Origin: Streptomyces sp. H27-H1
Lineage (GTDB): Bacteria > Actinomycetota > Actinomycetes > Streptomycetales > Streptomycetaceae
DNA length: 62,883 nucleotides
Direction: 5' to 3'
Assembly: GCF_026627445.1 (NCBI RefSeq)
Contig: NZ_JAPNLJ010000042.1
Location: forward strand, 1 to 62,883
Shown: positions 38,529-47,154 of the stretch, piece after piece
Numbering within the stretch: position 1 is the stretch's first letter
Layout of the letters: each line of letters starts with the position of its first letter
Made by a program: the position numbers and the translations under genes
The notes under the pieces: model-generated
The model's database searches: none
What the model saw: only the letters and a program-made list of their open reading frames with translations
What the model was told of the DNA's origin: nothing

Positions 38529-39368
38529 CTACGGCTGGGCGAGTCGGTCCAGGGCGTCGGTGAGCGTGAGCTCGCTGTCGTCCTTGACGTCGTGCCACCG
38601 TGTCAGCGTGGACGCGGCCGCGCGCAGCATCTCTGGTGGAAGGCCGGCGGCCGCGAGCGCGTCGGCTGCTTCCTCCAGCTCCGGGCCCCAGCGCCAGGCG
38701 CGGGCCGCGGTCTTGGCGACGTACTGCGGCTCGGACAGGTACGAGTCGGTGCGCTTCGAGGCGATATCGATGAGCTCCTGGTCGACGCCGTGCTCGCGTG
38801 CCATCCCGACCGCGAGCGCCACCAGCACCCGCGAGGTCTTCTGGAAGGCGGCGTACGACAGCTTCAGCGCAGACGCCTTCCCCACCTCCGTGCCCAGCAC
38901 CGACGTCCGGACCGCGGTGCCCGCGAACAGCGCCTCGATGCGCTCGGTCGCGCCGACCGGGCCGGACAGGTACAAGGTCGGGGTCTTGCCGCGCACCGGC
39001 GGGGAGCCGACGACGCCACCGTCTACGACGGTTGCCTCGGGTTCGAACAGCCCGGCGATCCGCTGCACGCGCTCAGGGTTGATGGCGTTCGCCTCCACGT
39101 ACACCCCGGCGAAGCGGTGCCCGGCGACGTCGCGGGCCAGGTCCTCGGCTGCGGCCGGCGGGCAGAGGCTGATGACGATGTCGCTGCGGTCCAGCAGCTC
39201 GGACAGCGTGGCCACGGGCGTCAGCCCGAACTGGGTGGCGCGTTCCACGGACGCGGTGCTGCGCCCGGTGTCGCACCACAGGACCGCGGCTGCGTTGGTC
39301 GCGGCGCAGGCGGCGACGGCGGCGCCCATGCTGCCGGGGTGGAGGATGCCGACGGTCGGCTGGTCCAC
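38529..39368 (-). CDS. NAD(P)-dependent dehydrogenase, 6-phosphogluconate/β-hydroxyacid type
   Basis: A 279-residue protein. The Rossmann start TVGILHPGSMGAAVAACAA carries the glycine-rich turn in the variant HPGSMG. DIVISLCPPAAAEDLA and VEANAINPERVQRIAGLF are the usual following strands, and VVDGGVVGSPP is the substrate loop. The C-terminal all-helical domain with GKASALKLSYAAFQK (catalytic Lys position) and RWGPELEEAADALAAAGLPP resembles DUF1932. It oxidises or reduces a hydroxy acid; substrate unknown. GGGAG precedes the GTG. Follows the HAD gene on the same strand. Confidence 0.85.
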   Translation of the reverse strand: MDQPTVGILHPGSMGAAVAACAATNAAAVLWCDTGRSTASVERATQFGLTPVATLSELLDRSDIVISLCPPAAAEDLARDVAGHRFAGVYVEANAINPERVQRIAGLFEPEATVVDGGVVGSPPVRGKTPTLYLSGPVGATERIEALFAGTAVRTSVLGTEVGKASALKLSYAAFQKTSRVLVALAVGMAREHGVDQELIDIASKRTDSYLSEPQYVAKTAARAWRWGPELEEAADALAAAGLPPEMLRAAASTLTRWHDVKDDSELTLTDALDRLAQP

Positions 39369-39372
39369 GGTG

Positions 39373-40026
39373 CTACTCCCAGGTCTCGTTGAGCAGGATG
39401 GTGATGGCGTCGGTGACGTCGTCGACGACATGGTGAGCGGCAGGGAGCCCGTCGGGCCAGGGGCGTCCGCGCAGCCAGATGGTGCACAGGCCGGCCTGGT
39501 GACCGCCGCCGATGTCCCCGGCCGGGTTGTCTCCGATCATCCAGCCGCCATCCGCAAGGCTGACGCCGCAGCGGGTGGCCGCGAGTTCGAAGAGGCGCCG
39601 GTCCGGCTTGCGGATCTCCAGGTCACCCGAGGCGGCGACGCCGTCGACCAGGGAGGCGAGGCCGGTCCCGGCAAGTTTGGCGCGCTGGATGTCACCGGCC
39701 CCGTTGGTGATGATGCCAATCGTCCAGGCAGCCGCGCGCAGGCGGGCCAAGTCCTCGAGGACCTCGGGGCGGCAGGTGACGGCGGCCACCATCAGGTCGA
39801 CGTACTCCCGCCACAGCTGCCCAGCGGGCACGGCCAGGCCGAAGACGCGGCGCAGCCGGACGAAGTTGTCAGGGTTCGCGCGGTCGACCAGTTGATTGCG
39901 CAGCCACTGCTCGGTGACGGTGGCGAAATCGTGCGCGCGACACAGCGCGGTAAGGGCATCACGGACGGCGGCCTGCCGGTCGACAAGGGTTCCATCCAGA
40001 TCGAAGAGAGCCAAGCGCTGCTGCAC
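39373..40026 (-). CDS. HAD-family phosphatase
   Basis: A 217-residue HAD hydrolase. Motif I ALFDLDGTLVD with the nucleophile Asp at residue 8, motif II IIITNGAG-like TIGIITNGAGDIQ, motif III KPDRRLF lysine, and motif IV MIGDNPAGDIGGG are all present; a helical cap lies between. It dephosphorylates a small metabolite. The start is GTG 40026 just before motif I. Four bases separate its stop from the dehydrogenase start, so the two are cotranscribed and probably sequential in a small-molecule pathway. Confidence 0.88.
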   Translation of the reverse strand: MQQRLALFDLDGTLVDRQAAVRDALTALCRAHDFATVTEQWLRNQLVDRANPDNFVRLRRVFGLAVPAGQLWREYVDLMVAAVTCRPEVLEDLARLRAAAWTIGIITNGAGDIQRAKLAGTGLASLVDGVAASGDLEIRKPDRRLFELAATRCGVSLADGGWMIGDNPAGDIGGGHQAGLCTIWLRGRPWPDGLPAAHHVVDDVTDAITILLNETWE

Positions 40027-40091
40027 GTCGGCGACCTTATCGGTGCCGTCGCGCCGTCTTGCAGGCAACCGCGCACGGTGAGGGCGAGGGG

Positions 40092-40137
40092 GGTGACATT
40101 CGTCGGTGACATCCAAATGTCACCCCCGAATGTCACC
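40092..40137. promoter_or_regulatory. Nested GGTGACAT palindromes
   Basis: GGTGACATTCG (40092-40102) pairs with CGAATGTCACC (40127-40137), and inside it GGTGACAT (40105-40112) pairs with ATGTCACC (40117-40124). Four half-sites in 46 bases, 66 bases upstream of the HAD gene start. Candidate operator. The remainder of 40138-40470 shows no gene; it should hold the promoter of the 40471 gene. Confidence 0.5.
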
Positions 40138-40470
40138 AGACACCGCGTCAGAACACATGCCACACTCGCCGCGTCCGTTCCCCTTCCCGCGTGGCGGGAC
40201 GGTTCACGAACTCGCTTCCCGTCAGGCGGGAAGGACGGGCTTACGAGTCGGCGAGCGCTGGAATCGCCACTTGAAATCTGTTCCGATTCAGGGGCACCAA
40301 GGGGTTCTAGCTGCGCGTTCTCACGTCAAGAACGGAACGGTTATCGGCGAGGGGAGGGCAGTCGGGTGGAGTCGGTCGGTATCTCGTACGCCAACACGCT
40401 CGTTCTCGTTAGCGAAGATCACCGAGAGCGTGTATCTTTTTGTCAATCATTCCCTATGGTGGAGGTCCCG

Positions 40471-40743
40471 ATGTCTGATCCGCTGAGGCGAATTGACGCC
40501 CTGGTGGAGGAGGACAACACCCTCCCCACGCTCCAGGTCCGGCGGCAGCTCCGGCTCGCCGCCGGCCTCACCCAGTCCGAAGTCGCTGAGGCCATCGGCG
40601 TCAAGCGCCTTGCGATCGCTCGCTGGGAGGCCGGGGCCACCCAGCCCCACCGCGGGAACCGTCGCGCGTACGCGCACCTTCTTCGGAAGCTGGCAGAGAA
40701 GTATCCGGATGCCGCCATCGAGGGGGCGTCCGATGAGGGATGA
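40471..40743 (+). CDS. Stand-alone Tap-N-terminal-like HTH protein
   Basis: A 90-residue HTH protein with a perfect GGAGG ribosome-binding site. Its helix-turn-helix is LAAGLTQSEVAEAIGVKRLA followed by IARWEAGATQP. The whole protein matches the first 80 residues of Tap encoded at 56613: IDALV, RR/KR-LR-A-GLT, EVA-A, RWE/GWESG, AYA-LL--LAE-YP in the same order and spacing. It could compete with Tap for DNA sites or regulate tap. A 26-codon frame (40733-40813) overlaps its end. Confidence 0.8.
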   Translation: MSDPLRRIDALVEEDNTLPTLQVRRQLRLAAGLTQSEVAEAIGVKRLAIARWEAGATQPHRGNRRAYAHLLRKLAEKYPDAAIEGASDEG

Positions 40744-41598
40744 CTTCGCGGTGCTGCCCGTTTCCGGGTTCGCCGACGCCGCCTTCGGTATCGAGGGGGT
40801 CGGGATGACCTAAGTCATCGGCCGCGCGCGCCAAGAGAGTGGACGGGAATCCACTTCGGCCTCGCGCGGCCCGTCTCGCCGCCCGGTCTCATAAACCAGG
40901 TCGGCCGCCCAGTCCCGGCTTTGGCACCGGTTCCGGGCTCCAGCTCATGGAGCTGGTTCTACATCTAGCAACACAGCAATACCCCGCCTTGGTAAGCGGG
41001 TCGCTCCACCCGGTCCGTCAGGACCGCGCTTCACCGCAGTCGCCCCCTCGCAAGGGGCTTCTGCTCCTGCAACACCGTTCCGGAAGCCCCTGCAAGGGCC
41101 AACGGAACTCCGCACGACCAGCCCGAGGGCTGTCCGCACCACCCGTCCGAGTCGCCATAAGGAAGCAAGGGAGCTGCCTCTGGTTCTTCGTCCGGTGCCC
41201 GCTCCTCACGGAGGGGGCGCCCACACATCCACACGAACGGATAGGCCGGCCCCGAGGGGCTTGGTCGGTCCACGCATATGGAAGCTGGTCTCTTCATAGT
41301 GCCCGATCTGGTGTCCCCCTGTCGCCTTGACCCTGTCCGTTTCACCCAGGTTCGGTCCCGCCGATCGTCCCGCGTGACGGGATCGACGTACAGTTCGTCC
41401 CTCTTTTTCCTTTCCGTACCGGAAGTTGGATTTCCGGTAGGAAGCTACAACTGCGGCGCTTTCGGGATGGGTTTCCTGAGCGAACCTGCGGTGTCCGCCG
41501 CCCCGTCGAACGGCGTTCGCCGGTCCGCTCTGGTTGTCCACAGGGCCGCCGCCGATCCGCGGACTCTGTCCACAGGGGCAGCGCCCGACGCTGTCCGG
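40744..41598. other. Gene-free region upstream of rep, candidate replication origin
   Basis: About 850 bases with no convincing gene. It contains a pyrimidine tract (CCCTCTTTTTCCTTTCC, 41398-41414), an inverted repeat TACCGGAA/TTCCGGTA at 41417-41439, a perfect DnaA box TTGTCCACA at 41534-41542, and a second near-match at 41566-41574. Streptomyces linear plasmids usually carry their internal origin immediately beside rep. Confidence 0.5.
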
Positions 41599-41602
41599 AT
41601 GA
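41534..41602 (+). promoter_or_regulatory. DnaA box and 37-bp CTGTCCACAGG element before the rep leader
   Basis: TTGTCCACA at 41534-41542 matches the Streptomyces DnaA-box consensus. CTGTCCACAGG (41566-41576), four bases, GCGCCCGA, ten bases, ATGA (41599-41602) is the same layout as at 56931 (inside tap) and 61796 (before the second tpg). Confidence 0.65.
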
Positions 41603-41661
41603 TCGTTCACACCCGCCTGTCCGTGTCCGCACACCGCTCTGTCGTGGCGGTGGGCCGATGA
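41599..41661 (+). CDS. 20-residue leader peptide of rep
   Basis: The ATG sits at the end of the 37-bp element. The frame runs MIVHTRLSVSAHRSVVAVGR and its TGA overlaps the rep ATG (ATGA at 41658-41661). Such overlap is the usual form of translational coupling and is how several plasmid Rep leader peptides control copy number. No ribosome-binding site is obvious; the leader may be leaderless if transcription starts at its ATG. Confidence 0.4.
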   Translation: MIVHTRLSVSAHRSVVAVGR

Positions 41662-44294
41662 GCGCGGGTGCGGCGGCCGCCGCTGTGCTGGACCACTCGA
41701 TGTGGGACGTCGTCGACAACTCTGTCGACGAGATCCCGGCGCTTCCCGGGCAGCGGTCCGCGCTGCGGTCTGTGCCGGCCTCCGGGAAGTCGGGCAGCAA
41801 CGGTCCGGGTGACCCGCTGCGCCTTGGTCGCTCGATGCGGCTGCGGTTGCTCGCTGCGGTCCAGGCGCTGCTGGCGGATCCGTCGATCGCGGGGCAGTCG
41901 GACGTGGCGAGGCTCGCGGCGGTGGTGCTGTATGCGAAGTCGCGGGCGCCCAAGGGCGACAAGGACGACAACGTGACGTCGATCTGGGTCGCGGAGCTGG
42001 GCCGGTGGCTGGGAGTGGGGGAGTCCACGGTGAACCGCCGGGCGTTGCCGCCGCTGCGGACGTCGGACGGCGTGCACACGCAGGTGGTGAGGGACGGTAA
42101 GGGTCACCCGACCGGGCTGAAATGCCTGGTCATGCCGTTGTGGAACGCCCGCAAGAGCGGGGGAGCGGCCCACCCTCTGGCGCTGACGCAGGCGGAGTTG
42201 GCAACGCTGCTGCACCTCATCGAGGCCCTGTTCGGGCAAGGCTGGACGCCGGAGAACAAGGAGCCGACGCCGCCGGGGCTGCTGGCCGGCCGTACGGGCA
42301 AGGGCGCTGCGACCGACCGGCTCGGGCTGCTGCTGATGGTGCTGAACACGAGGGCGTCGGGCTGGCTGCAGCTGTGCGGCGGCTCGGTGAAGGTGAAGGA
42401 GGGCCGGGGGGCGGCGACGCTGGCCCGGCTGCTGGGCTGCTCGCCCTCGGGGGCCCGCAAGGTCCTGGCGAGGCTGACGGAGGCCGGTGTCGTGGCGCGG
42501 CAGCGCAAGGCGACGTCGACGCGGATGAATGGCCGGGCCCGGGTCATGCTGCTCCCCGTGGCCCGCGCGTACGGCCGCACGCTGGCCTCTGTGGAGGCTG
42601 TTCAGAGCGCCGGTCCCGTGTTTTCGCAGCGTCCCGATGGTGCAGGCGGAGATCATGCTCACGCCGGTGCTGCTGGTGCCCTTGGTACGACTGGGATCGG
42701 CGGTGCTGAGGCCCCCGGGGACGCGGCGAATCAGGAGCGTCCCGGTAGTGCAGCGCTCCACGCAGACCACGCTCAGGTGGTTACTCCCGTCGTTCCTCAG
42801 CAGCTTGATTGTGGCTTTTCCGGCGAAGGCCGTGGGGCTGAAGACCGTCGGCCGGAGCGCGTGTGCGTGCGCGAGGACCAGGCCGCCGACACCGAGACCG
42901 CCGTTGCCGTGTCGACGTCTCCGGTGGCGGAGGGCGGCCCGCTGCGCGGGGAAAAGCCGAAGGAGTCCCCGGTCGATGAGCTGGGTGGGCAGCGCGCTGC
43001 CAGTGCCGGTGCCCGTGGCCGGCTGAAGGCCGTGGGTGGTGGAAAGGCGCAGCAGCAGCGGAGGGTGGGCCTCCCGGCCGGACCTGGTCTGCGGGTGGCT
43101 CTGGGGCCGGTCTCGTGGCTGTGGGAGCAGCTGTCCGGCTGGCAGCAGGACCAGGTCGAAGCGGCGGCGAAGGCGGAGCTGTCCCGGCTGGCGGGCCTGC
43201 TGAACCACCCGGAGATGGCTCCGCAGCTGCTGGCCGACCGGTTCACCGACCGGCTGGAGCAGACCGGCGGCGAGGCCCTGGTCGACGAGCCGTTCCCGTG
43301 GCTGACCCGGCGCGGTGTGGTGCAGCGCCAGGCGTGCTCGGACCGGCGGTGCGACGACGGGATCCGGCTGGACACCGGCGGCGACTGCGAGAACTGCGGC
43401 AACGTGATCCACGTCCGGCGCGCCCGCCGCGCCCGGCTCGCTGCGGCCGTGGACCAGGAGCTGCCCGGCCTGGGTGATGACGAGCGCCGGCGCGTCCTCG
43501 AGGAGCGGCTGCGCGAGCAGGCGGCCCTTGAGGCGGAAAACTTTGTGTGGCGCCGTGAGCAGGCAGCTGCGGAGCAGGTCCGGCGGGAAGCGGCCCGTGC
43601 GGCTGACCAGGAGCGGGTGGAGCGCGAAGCGGCGGCCGCGGCTGCTGTCGATGTGGTGCGCCAGGCCCTGGTGTGCGAGGACTGCGGGCAGGAGCGGGCG
43701 GCCGGGCTGTGCGAGGCGTGCGGCTACCGGCGCCGGACCGAGGCCCTGATCGCTCAGGCCGGGATGGTCGCGGCCACCTGGTCCGCGAACCTCACCGACC
43801 CGGGTGACGTCGCCGCCGTCACCGCCGACGTACGGAGGTCGATGGTGCGTCAGATCGCCGCTGCCCGCGGCGACTACCTGCGCGCCATGGACCCGGCCGA
43901 CCAGGACGGCGACCCTGCGGGTACCGCGTCCGTCCTCGCGTTCGGCGCTCTCCACACCGCTGAGCAGGCCCTTGCGGAGTACCGGCGCAACGCCCTGGCG
44001 ATGCTGGGGCGGACCGAGGAAGCCGAAGCCGAGGCGAAGCGGGCGTACCGGACCGAGCAGGGTCGCCGCTGGTTCCAGCACAACCCGCATGGCGCGGACG
44101 CCGTCGCGGCAGCCACGAAGGCCGCCGACACCGCCCGGGAGCGCGCTGTCGAGTACCTGATGTCCATGCGCCTGGAGCAGCTGCGCGAGCAGGCGGCGGC
44201 CCGCACCGAGACGGCCGTGCCCGCGCCGTGGACGGACCGGCTGCCCGAGCTCGCCACCCGCCAGCTGGACGGCGACACGGCGGTGATGGCATGA
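41658..44294 (+). CDS. Candidate plasmid replication initiator (winged-helix, zinc ribbons)
   Basis: An 878-residue protein, probably Rep. Residues 50-150 contain a winged-helix region (SIWVAELGRWLGVGESTVNR) and residues 250-300 a second HTH (GAATLARLLGCSPSGARKVL followed by ARLTEAGVVARQRK). A charged linker follows. Near 555-585 two Cys pairs (CSDRRC, CENCG) and near 670-690 another set (CEDCG, CEACG) form zinc ribbons around a long basic coiled coil; the C-terminal 150 residues are helical. Coupled by ATGA to a DciA-like gene and preceded by DnaA boxes, which supports an initiator role. Not a match to rolling-circle Rep motifs; function is inferred. Confidence 0.65.
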   Translation: MSAGAAAAAVLDHSMWDVVDNSVDEIPALPGQRSALRSVPASGKSGSNGPGDPLRLGRSMRLRLLAAVQALLADPSIAGQSDVARLAAVVLYAKSRAPKGDKDDNVTSIWVAELGRWLGVGESTVNRRALPPLRTSDGVHTQVVRDGKGHPTGLKCLVMPLWNARKSGGAAHPLALTQAELATLLHLIEALFGQGWTPENKEPTPPGLLAGRTGKGAATDRLGLLLMVLNTRASGWLQLCGGSVKVKEGRGAATLARLLGCSPSGARKVLARLTEAGVVARQRKATSTRMNGRARVMLLPVARAYGRTLASVEAVQSAGPVFSQRPDGAGGDHAHAGAAGALGTTGIGGAEAPGDAANQERPGSAALHADHAQVVTPVVPQQLDCGFSGEGRGAEDRRPERVCVREDQAADTETAVAVSTSPVAEGGPLRGEKPKESPVDELGGQRAASAGARGRLKAVGGGKAQQQRRVGLPAGPGLRVALGPVSWLWEQLSGWQQDQVEAAAKAELSRLAGLLNHPEMAPQLLADRFTDRLEQTGGEALVDEPFPWLTRRGVVQRQACSDRRCDDGIRLDTGGDCENCGNVIHVRRARRARLAAAVDQELPGLGDDERRRVLEERLREQAALEAENFVWRREQAAAEQVRREAARAADQERVEREAAAAAAVDVVRQALVCEDCGQERAAGLCEACGYRRRTEALIAQAGMVAATWSANLTDPGDVAAVTADVRRSMVRQIAAARGDYLRAMDPADQDGDPAGTASVLAFGALHTAEQALAEYRRNALAMLGRTEEAEAEAKRAYRTEQGRRWFQHNPHGADAVAAATKAADTARERAVEYLMSMRLEQLREQAAARTETAVPAPWTDRLPELATRQLDGDTAVMA

Positions 44295-45112
44295 CCACCG
44301 GGACGGAGCTGAGCGGCGTCGACCTCGCGCGCCAGGCCCTGCTCGCCGCCCGGGAAGCGGCGAAGAAGAATGGTGCCCAGACGAAGAAGCCGAGGCGGCG
44401 CACCGGCACCGTCGTACGACGGGACGGCCGCGAGCCGCTCGGGCTGGGGAGCGCGATCAGCCGGATGATGACCGAGCGCGGCATGGTCGCCCCGGCCGCT
44501 GGCGGCAGCGTCCTCGCCCAATTCGACGCCATCCTCGCCGCGGCTGCGCCCGAACTCGCCGGACGCGTGAAGGCGACCGCGTTCCACGTGGAGGACGGCC
44601 GCCTGGACGTCGTTCCCAATGCTCCGGCCGTCGGCACACAGTTGCGCTGGAGCGCGCCGAAGCTGATCGCGGCGGCCAATGCGGCGGTGTCCGGCGGATG
44701 CGTTCGCGCCCTGCACGTCCTGGCGCCCGCCGTGAAGGCTGGCCCCGCCACGGCGCCCACCGCCCCGGACAACTCGCAGTCGGCCGTGCCCGCCGTGCCG
44801 GTGGAGCGCCGGCCCCCGCCGGACGGCTACCGGCGCGCCCTCGAAGCGCACCGCGAGGCCGTGGCGCCGTCCCGGGTTGATCCGGGTATCGCGGAGGCGG
44901 TGGAGCGGCAGAACCGGGCGATGCGCGAGCTCAGCCGCAGGGCGTTCCCCGAGCCGCCCGCGGTGCCCGATGGTGCGCCGGCCCCGATCGATCAGGCCCG
45001 TGTCCAGCGCCGCCGCCAGGCCGCGGCCACCGAGGCCGCAGCCTTGCGTCGGGGCCGTGCGGAGAAGGCCGGCGACCATGTTGTATCGCAGCGCATGGAC
45101 CGGACAGCGTGA
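44291..45112 (+). CDS. DciA-like (DUF721) protein, putative helicase loader
   Basis: A 273-residue protein. Residues 50-145 match DciA/DUF721: LGSAISRMMTERGM, VLAQFDAILAAAAPELAGRV, AFHVEDGRLDVVPNAPAVGT and LRWSAPKLIAAANAAVSGG then VRALHVLAP, the β/α fold in the right order. Cellular DciA loads the replicative helicase DnaB. Here ATGA coupling to Rep suggests a plasmid-encoded loader recruiting host DnaB to the origin. The C-terminal half is Pro/Ala-rich and basic, probably disordered. Confidence 0.75.
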   Translation: MTTGTELSGVDLARQALLAAREAAKKNGAQTKKPRRRTGTVVRRDGREPLGLGSAISRMMTERGMVAPAAGGSVLAQFDAILAAAAPELAGRVKATAFHVEDGRLDVVPNAPAVGTQLRWSAPKLIAAANAAVSGGCVRALHVLAPAVKAGPATAPTAPDNSQSAVPAVPVERRPPPDGYRRALEAHREAVAPSRVDPGIAEAVERQNRAMRELSRRAFPEPPAVPDGAPAPIDQARVQRRRQAAATEAAALRRGRAEKAGDHVVSQRMDRTA

Positions 45113-45168
45113 CTGGTGAATTCTGGCTAGGGTCTCCGGCCTGTCAGCGGCGCTCATAGGGTCGGACC

Positions 45169-45825
45169 ATGGAGAAACCGACCGGGCACTCACGCTGCGA
45201 CCACTTACAACCCCAGCCAAGCGAAGCGGCGTGGGAGGAGGCCGAGGTCACCTCCCGGTACGCCACGGAGGCCGAGTTGGAAGCACTCGGGTACAAGGGC
45301 CCCGTCCTCGTCACACAGGTCATCCGGACTGCCTTCAGGGCTGATGGCACGCCCGTAGGCAAGACCCTGACTCTTCAGGGCGGGAGCACAGCCCTCGTGG
45401 TGCACCGGGACCCCAAGAGCGTGGAGGACGAGGAGGCGTACATGGCCTCCGGTGAACCGGCGGCGCCGGTGCCCCAAGGCCCGGTAAGCCGACCTGTGCG
45501 CACGTACCTCGTCGGTGTGGAGGGCTCCCCGCAGACGAAGATCGGGCGGACCACCGGCGCTCTCAAGTCCCGGGTGTCACAGCTCCAGACCAGCCATCAC
45601 GCCAGGCTCCTCCCGCTCCTGGATGTGGAGGGGGACTACGAACGGGCGCTACACGAGCGGTTCGCGCACTATCGGGTGCGGGGGGAGTGGTTCGACCTGA
45701 CGCCTCTCGGGGATCCCGTCACGGTGGTCATTGCCGCCCTGGCGGAGCTGGGACTAAATATCCGATCCGGCCTCGGCCTGGGACTTCCGGAGGTTGAAAA
45801 GGGCATCGCCTATCTCGATCGTTAG
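45169..45825 (+). CDS. GIY-YIG-like (T5orf172/MUG113) domain protein
   Basis: A 218-residue protein. Residues 110-180 read TYLVGVEGSPQTKIGRTTGA, SRVSQLQTSHHARLLPLLDV, YERALHERFAHYRVRGEWFD: the T5orf172/MUG113 version of the GIY-YIG nuclease fold, with YLVG for GIY, KIGRT, and the Glu of the ALHERF helix. The N-terminal 100 residues are unrecognised and may bind a partner. Members are common on phages and plasmids and are thought to nick DNA, but activity is rarely tested. Confidence 0.8.
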   Translation: MEKPTGHSRCDHLQPQPSEAAWEEAEVTSRYATEAELEALGYKGPVLVTQVIRTAFRADGTPVGKTLTLQGGSTALVVHRDPKSVEDEEAYMASGEPAAPVPQGPVSRPVRTYLVGVEGSPQTKIGRTTGALKSRVSQLQTSHHARLLPLLDVEGDYERALHERFAHYRVRGEWFDLTPLGDPVTVVIAALAELGLNIRSGLGLGLPEVEKGIAYLDR

Positions 45826-45893
45826 GACCGGCGGCAGGCGGCTGGCCACCGTGACGAGCAGACTGGTGAGAGGAGGCGGACCGGAGGCTGGCC

Positions 45894-46607
45894 ATGGCTG
45901 TATCGCAGTGGCGAAACAGGGATCACCTGCTTTTCCGCGCCCTCAAAACCCACCCGGCCATCAACTGGATCGCGGCGACCGCGCTCGTCATCGTCATCGT
46001 CCAACAGTGGCTGCTCACCACTCCACAGCTGTTCGCTGGGGGCGCGGCGGTCGGCGAGGTCCTGTTCGACCTGAGCCTGGCGACGCTGGCCGCGTGGGTC
46101 TTCCATCTGGTCGTGGTCGTAATCCCGCGCCTACGCGCGGAGCGACTGCTGCTCGCCCAGGAGCACGGGCACCTGCGGGGTGCTTCCGGGGCCGCTGCCG
46201 CCGTCCTGCGTGCGATGAGCGCATCGGCCGGCAACCCCCTGCCCGACCCGCTGCCCGCGCTGACCCTCGCCAAAGTGACAACGATCTGCGAAAACGTCGA
46301 CCTACAGGTCTCCCCGGAAGACTTCGCACCGGGCAGCTGGCAGGACTACCTCGTGTACGAGGCCGACCGTGCGACCCGAAGACACCAGCGGATCGAAGCC
46401 GCCTACGCCTTCCTGCCGGTCGAACTCGTCGCCATACTGCGCGGACTCGCCGCCCATGCCTACGTGAAGCAGATCGAGGCGTTGAAGAACCTACCGATGT
46501 CCAACGAGCACCCGGAGTTCCTCGCCCCGTCGCTGTACGCATACCTACAGAAGTGCTCCGAACTCGGGAAATACCTCGATGAGAAGGTTGAGCCGGTCCT
46601 GCCCTGA
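45894..46607 (+). CDS. Membrane protein with helical cytoplasmic domain
   Basis: A 237-residue protein starting behind GGAGG. Two transmembrane helices are near the N-terminus (INWIAATALVIVIVQQWLL; LSLATLAAWVFHLVVVVIP). The last 150 residues are soluble and mostly helical (WQDYLVYEADRATRRHQRIE; FLAPSLYAYLQKCSELGKYL). Not recognised. Two-TM proteins with such soluble parts are often abortive-infection or stress sensors; nothing here proves that. Confidence 0.65.
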   Translation: MAVSQWRNRDHLLFRALKTHPAINWIAATALVIVIVQQWLLTTPQLFAGGAAVGEVLFDLSLATLAAWVFHLVVVVIPRLRAERLLLAQEHGHLRGASGAAAAVLRAMSASAGNPLPDPLPALTLAKVTTICENVDLQVSPEDFAPGSWQDYLVYEADRATRRHQRIEAAYAFLPVELVAILRGLAAHAYVKQIEALKNLPMSNEHPEFLAPSLYAYLQKCSELGKYLDEKVEPVLP

Positions 46608-46797
46608 GGGGCCGCAAAACGTCGGAGGGTCGCAGTGCTCCACTGTGGGGCGGTGAGACGTGGTTCCAGGAACCGAGTACGAGCGCAGTCCAGAACGGCG
46701 TTCTGAAAACATCAGTGTGGGGCGTCTTCGCTGAGGTACTCCCGGTCGGAGGCGCGTACGTGAGGGGGGTGTCTCCCAGGGAGACGGCTGTCGCGGA

Positions 46798-47154
46798 CTA
46801 GCGGTCGGTGGCCTTGGGGTGGCCGGTCGATGCGTGGTCGATCCATACGGTGCGGCGCTCGGTGTCCAGCAGGTACCAGATGCGCCCGCCGGCGGTGACC
46901 TCGATCTGCCAGCGTTCTATCGGCTCGCTGTGGTGGGCGCCGTGGCCGAGCTCGCCCTTGAGCTGGTGGTGACGCTCGGTGCGGGTGGCTGGGGCGGGGT
47001 CGGTTCGCATCAGCTGCCAGGCGGCCCGGGTGTTGCCCGCGGCCTGCGTGGCGAGTTGCTCCCACCCTGTGGCGGCCTTGCCGGTGGCGAACCGGACGTC
47101 CCACTCGCCGGGCCCCGGTGGCGGAGCGGCGCGGTCTCCTCGTTTGGGGCTCAC
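46798..47154 (-). CDS. RelE/ParE-like toxin
   Basis: A 118-residue protein resembling RelE-type mRNA interferases: WDVRFATGKAATGWEQLATQ, HQLKGELGHGAHHSEPIERW then QIEVTAGGRIWYLLDTERRT. The β-sheet with RIWYLLD and basic residues is typical. The GTG at 47154 overlaps the stop of the upstream antitoxin-like gene (GTGA). Expected to cleave mRNA unless bound by the antitoxin, and thus stabilise the plasmid. About 190 bases between this gene and 46607 hold only short palindromes. Confidence 0.75.
   Translation of the reverse strand: MSPKRGDRAAPPPGPGEWDVRFATGKAATGWEQLATQAAGNTRAAWQLMRTDPAPATRTERHHQLKGELGHGAHHSEPIERWQIEVTAGGRIWYLLDTERRTVWIDHASTGHPKATDR

Noticed and set aside
38302..40470. Long + strand frame through the dehydrogenase and HAD genes
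   Set aside because: Only its last 90 codons (from 40471) are a real gene; the rest is a shadow of two well-supported minus-strand enzymes.
40839..41330. 163-codon + strand frame upstream of rep
   Set aside because: No ribosome-binding site, Pro/Ser/Arg-rich, and the region looks like origin DNA.
41607..44090. 827-codon antisense frame opposite rep
   Set aside because: Gln/Arg/Pro-rich shadow without domain features.
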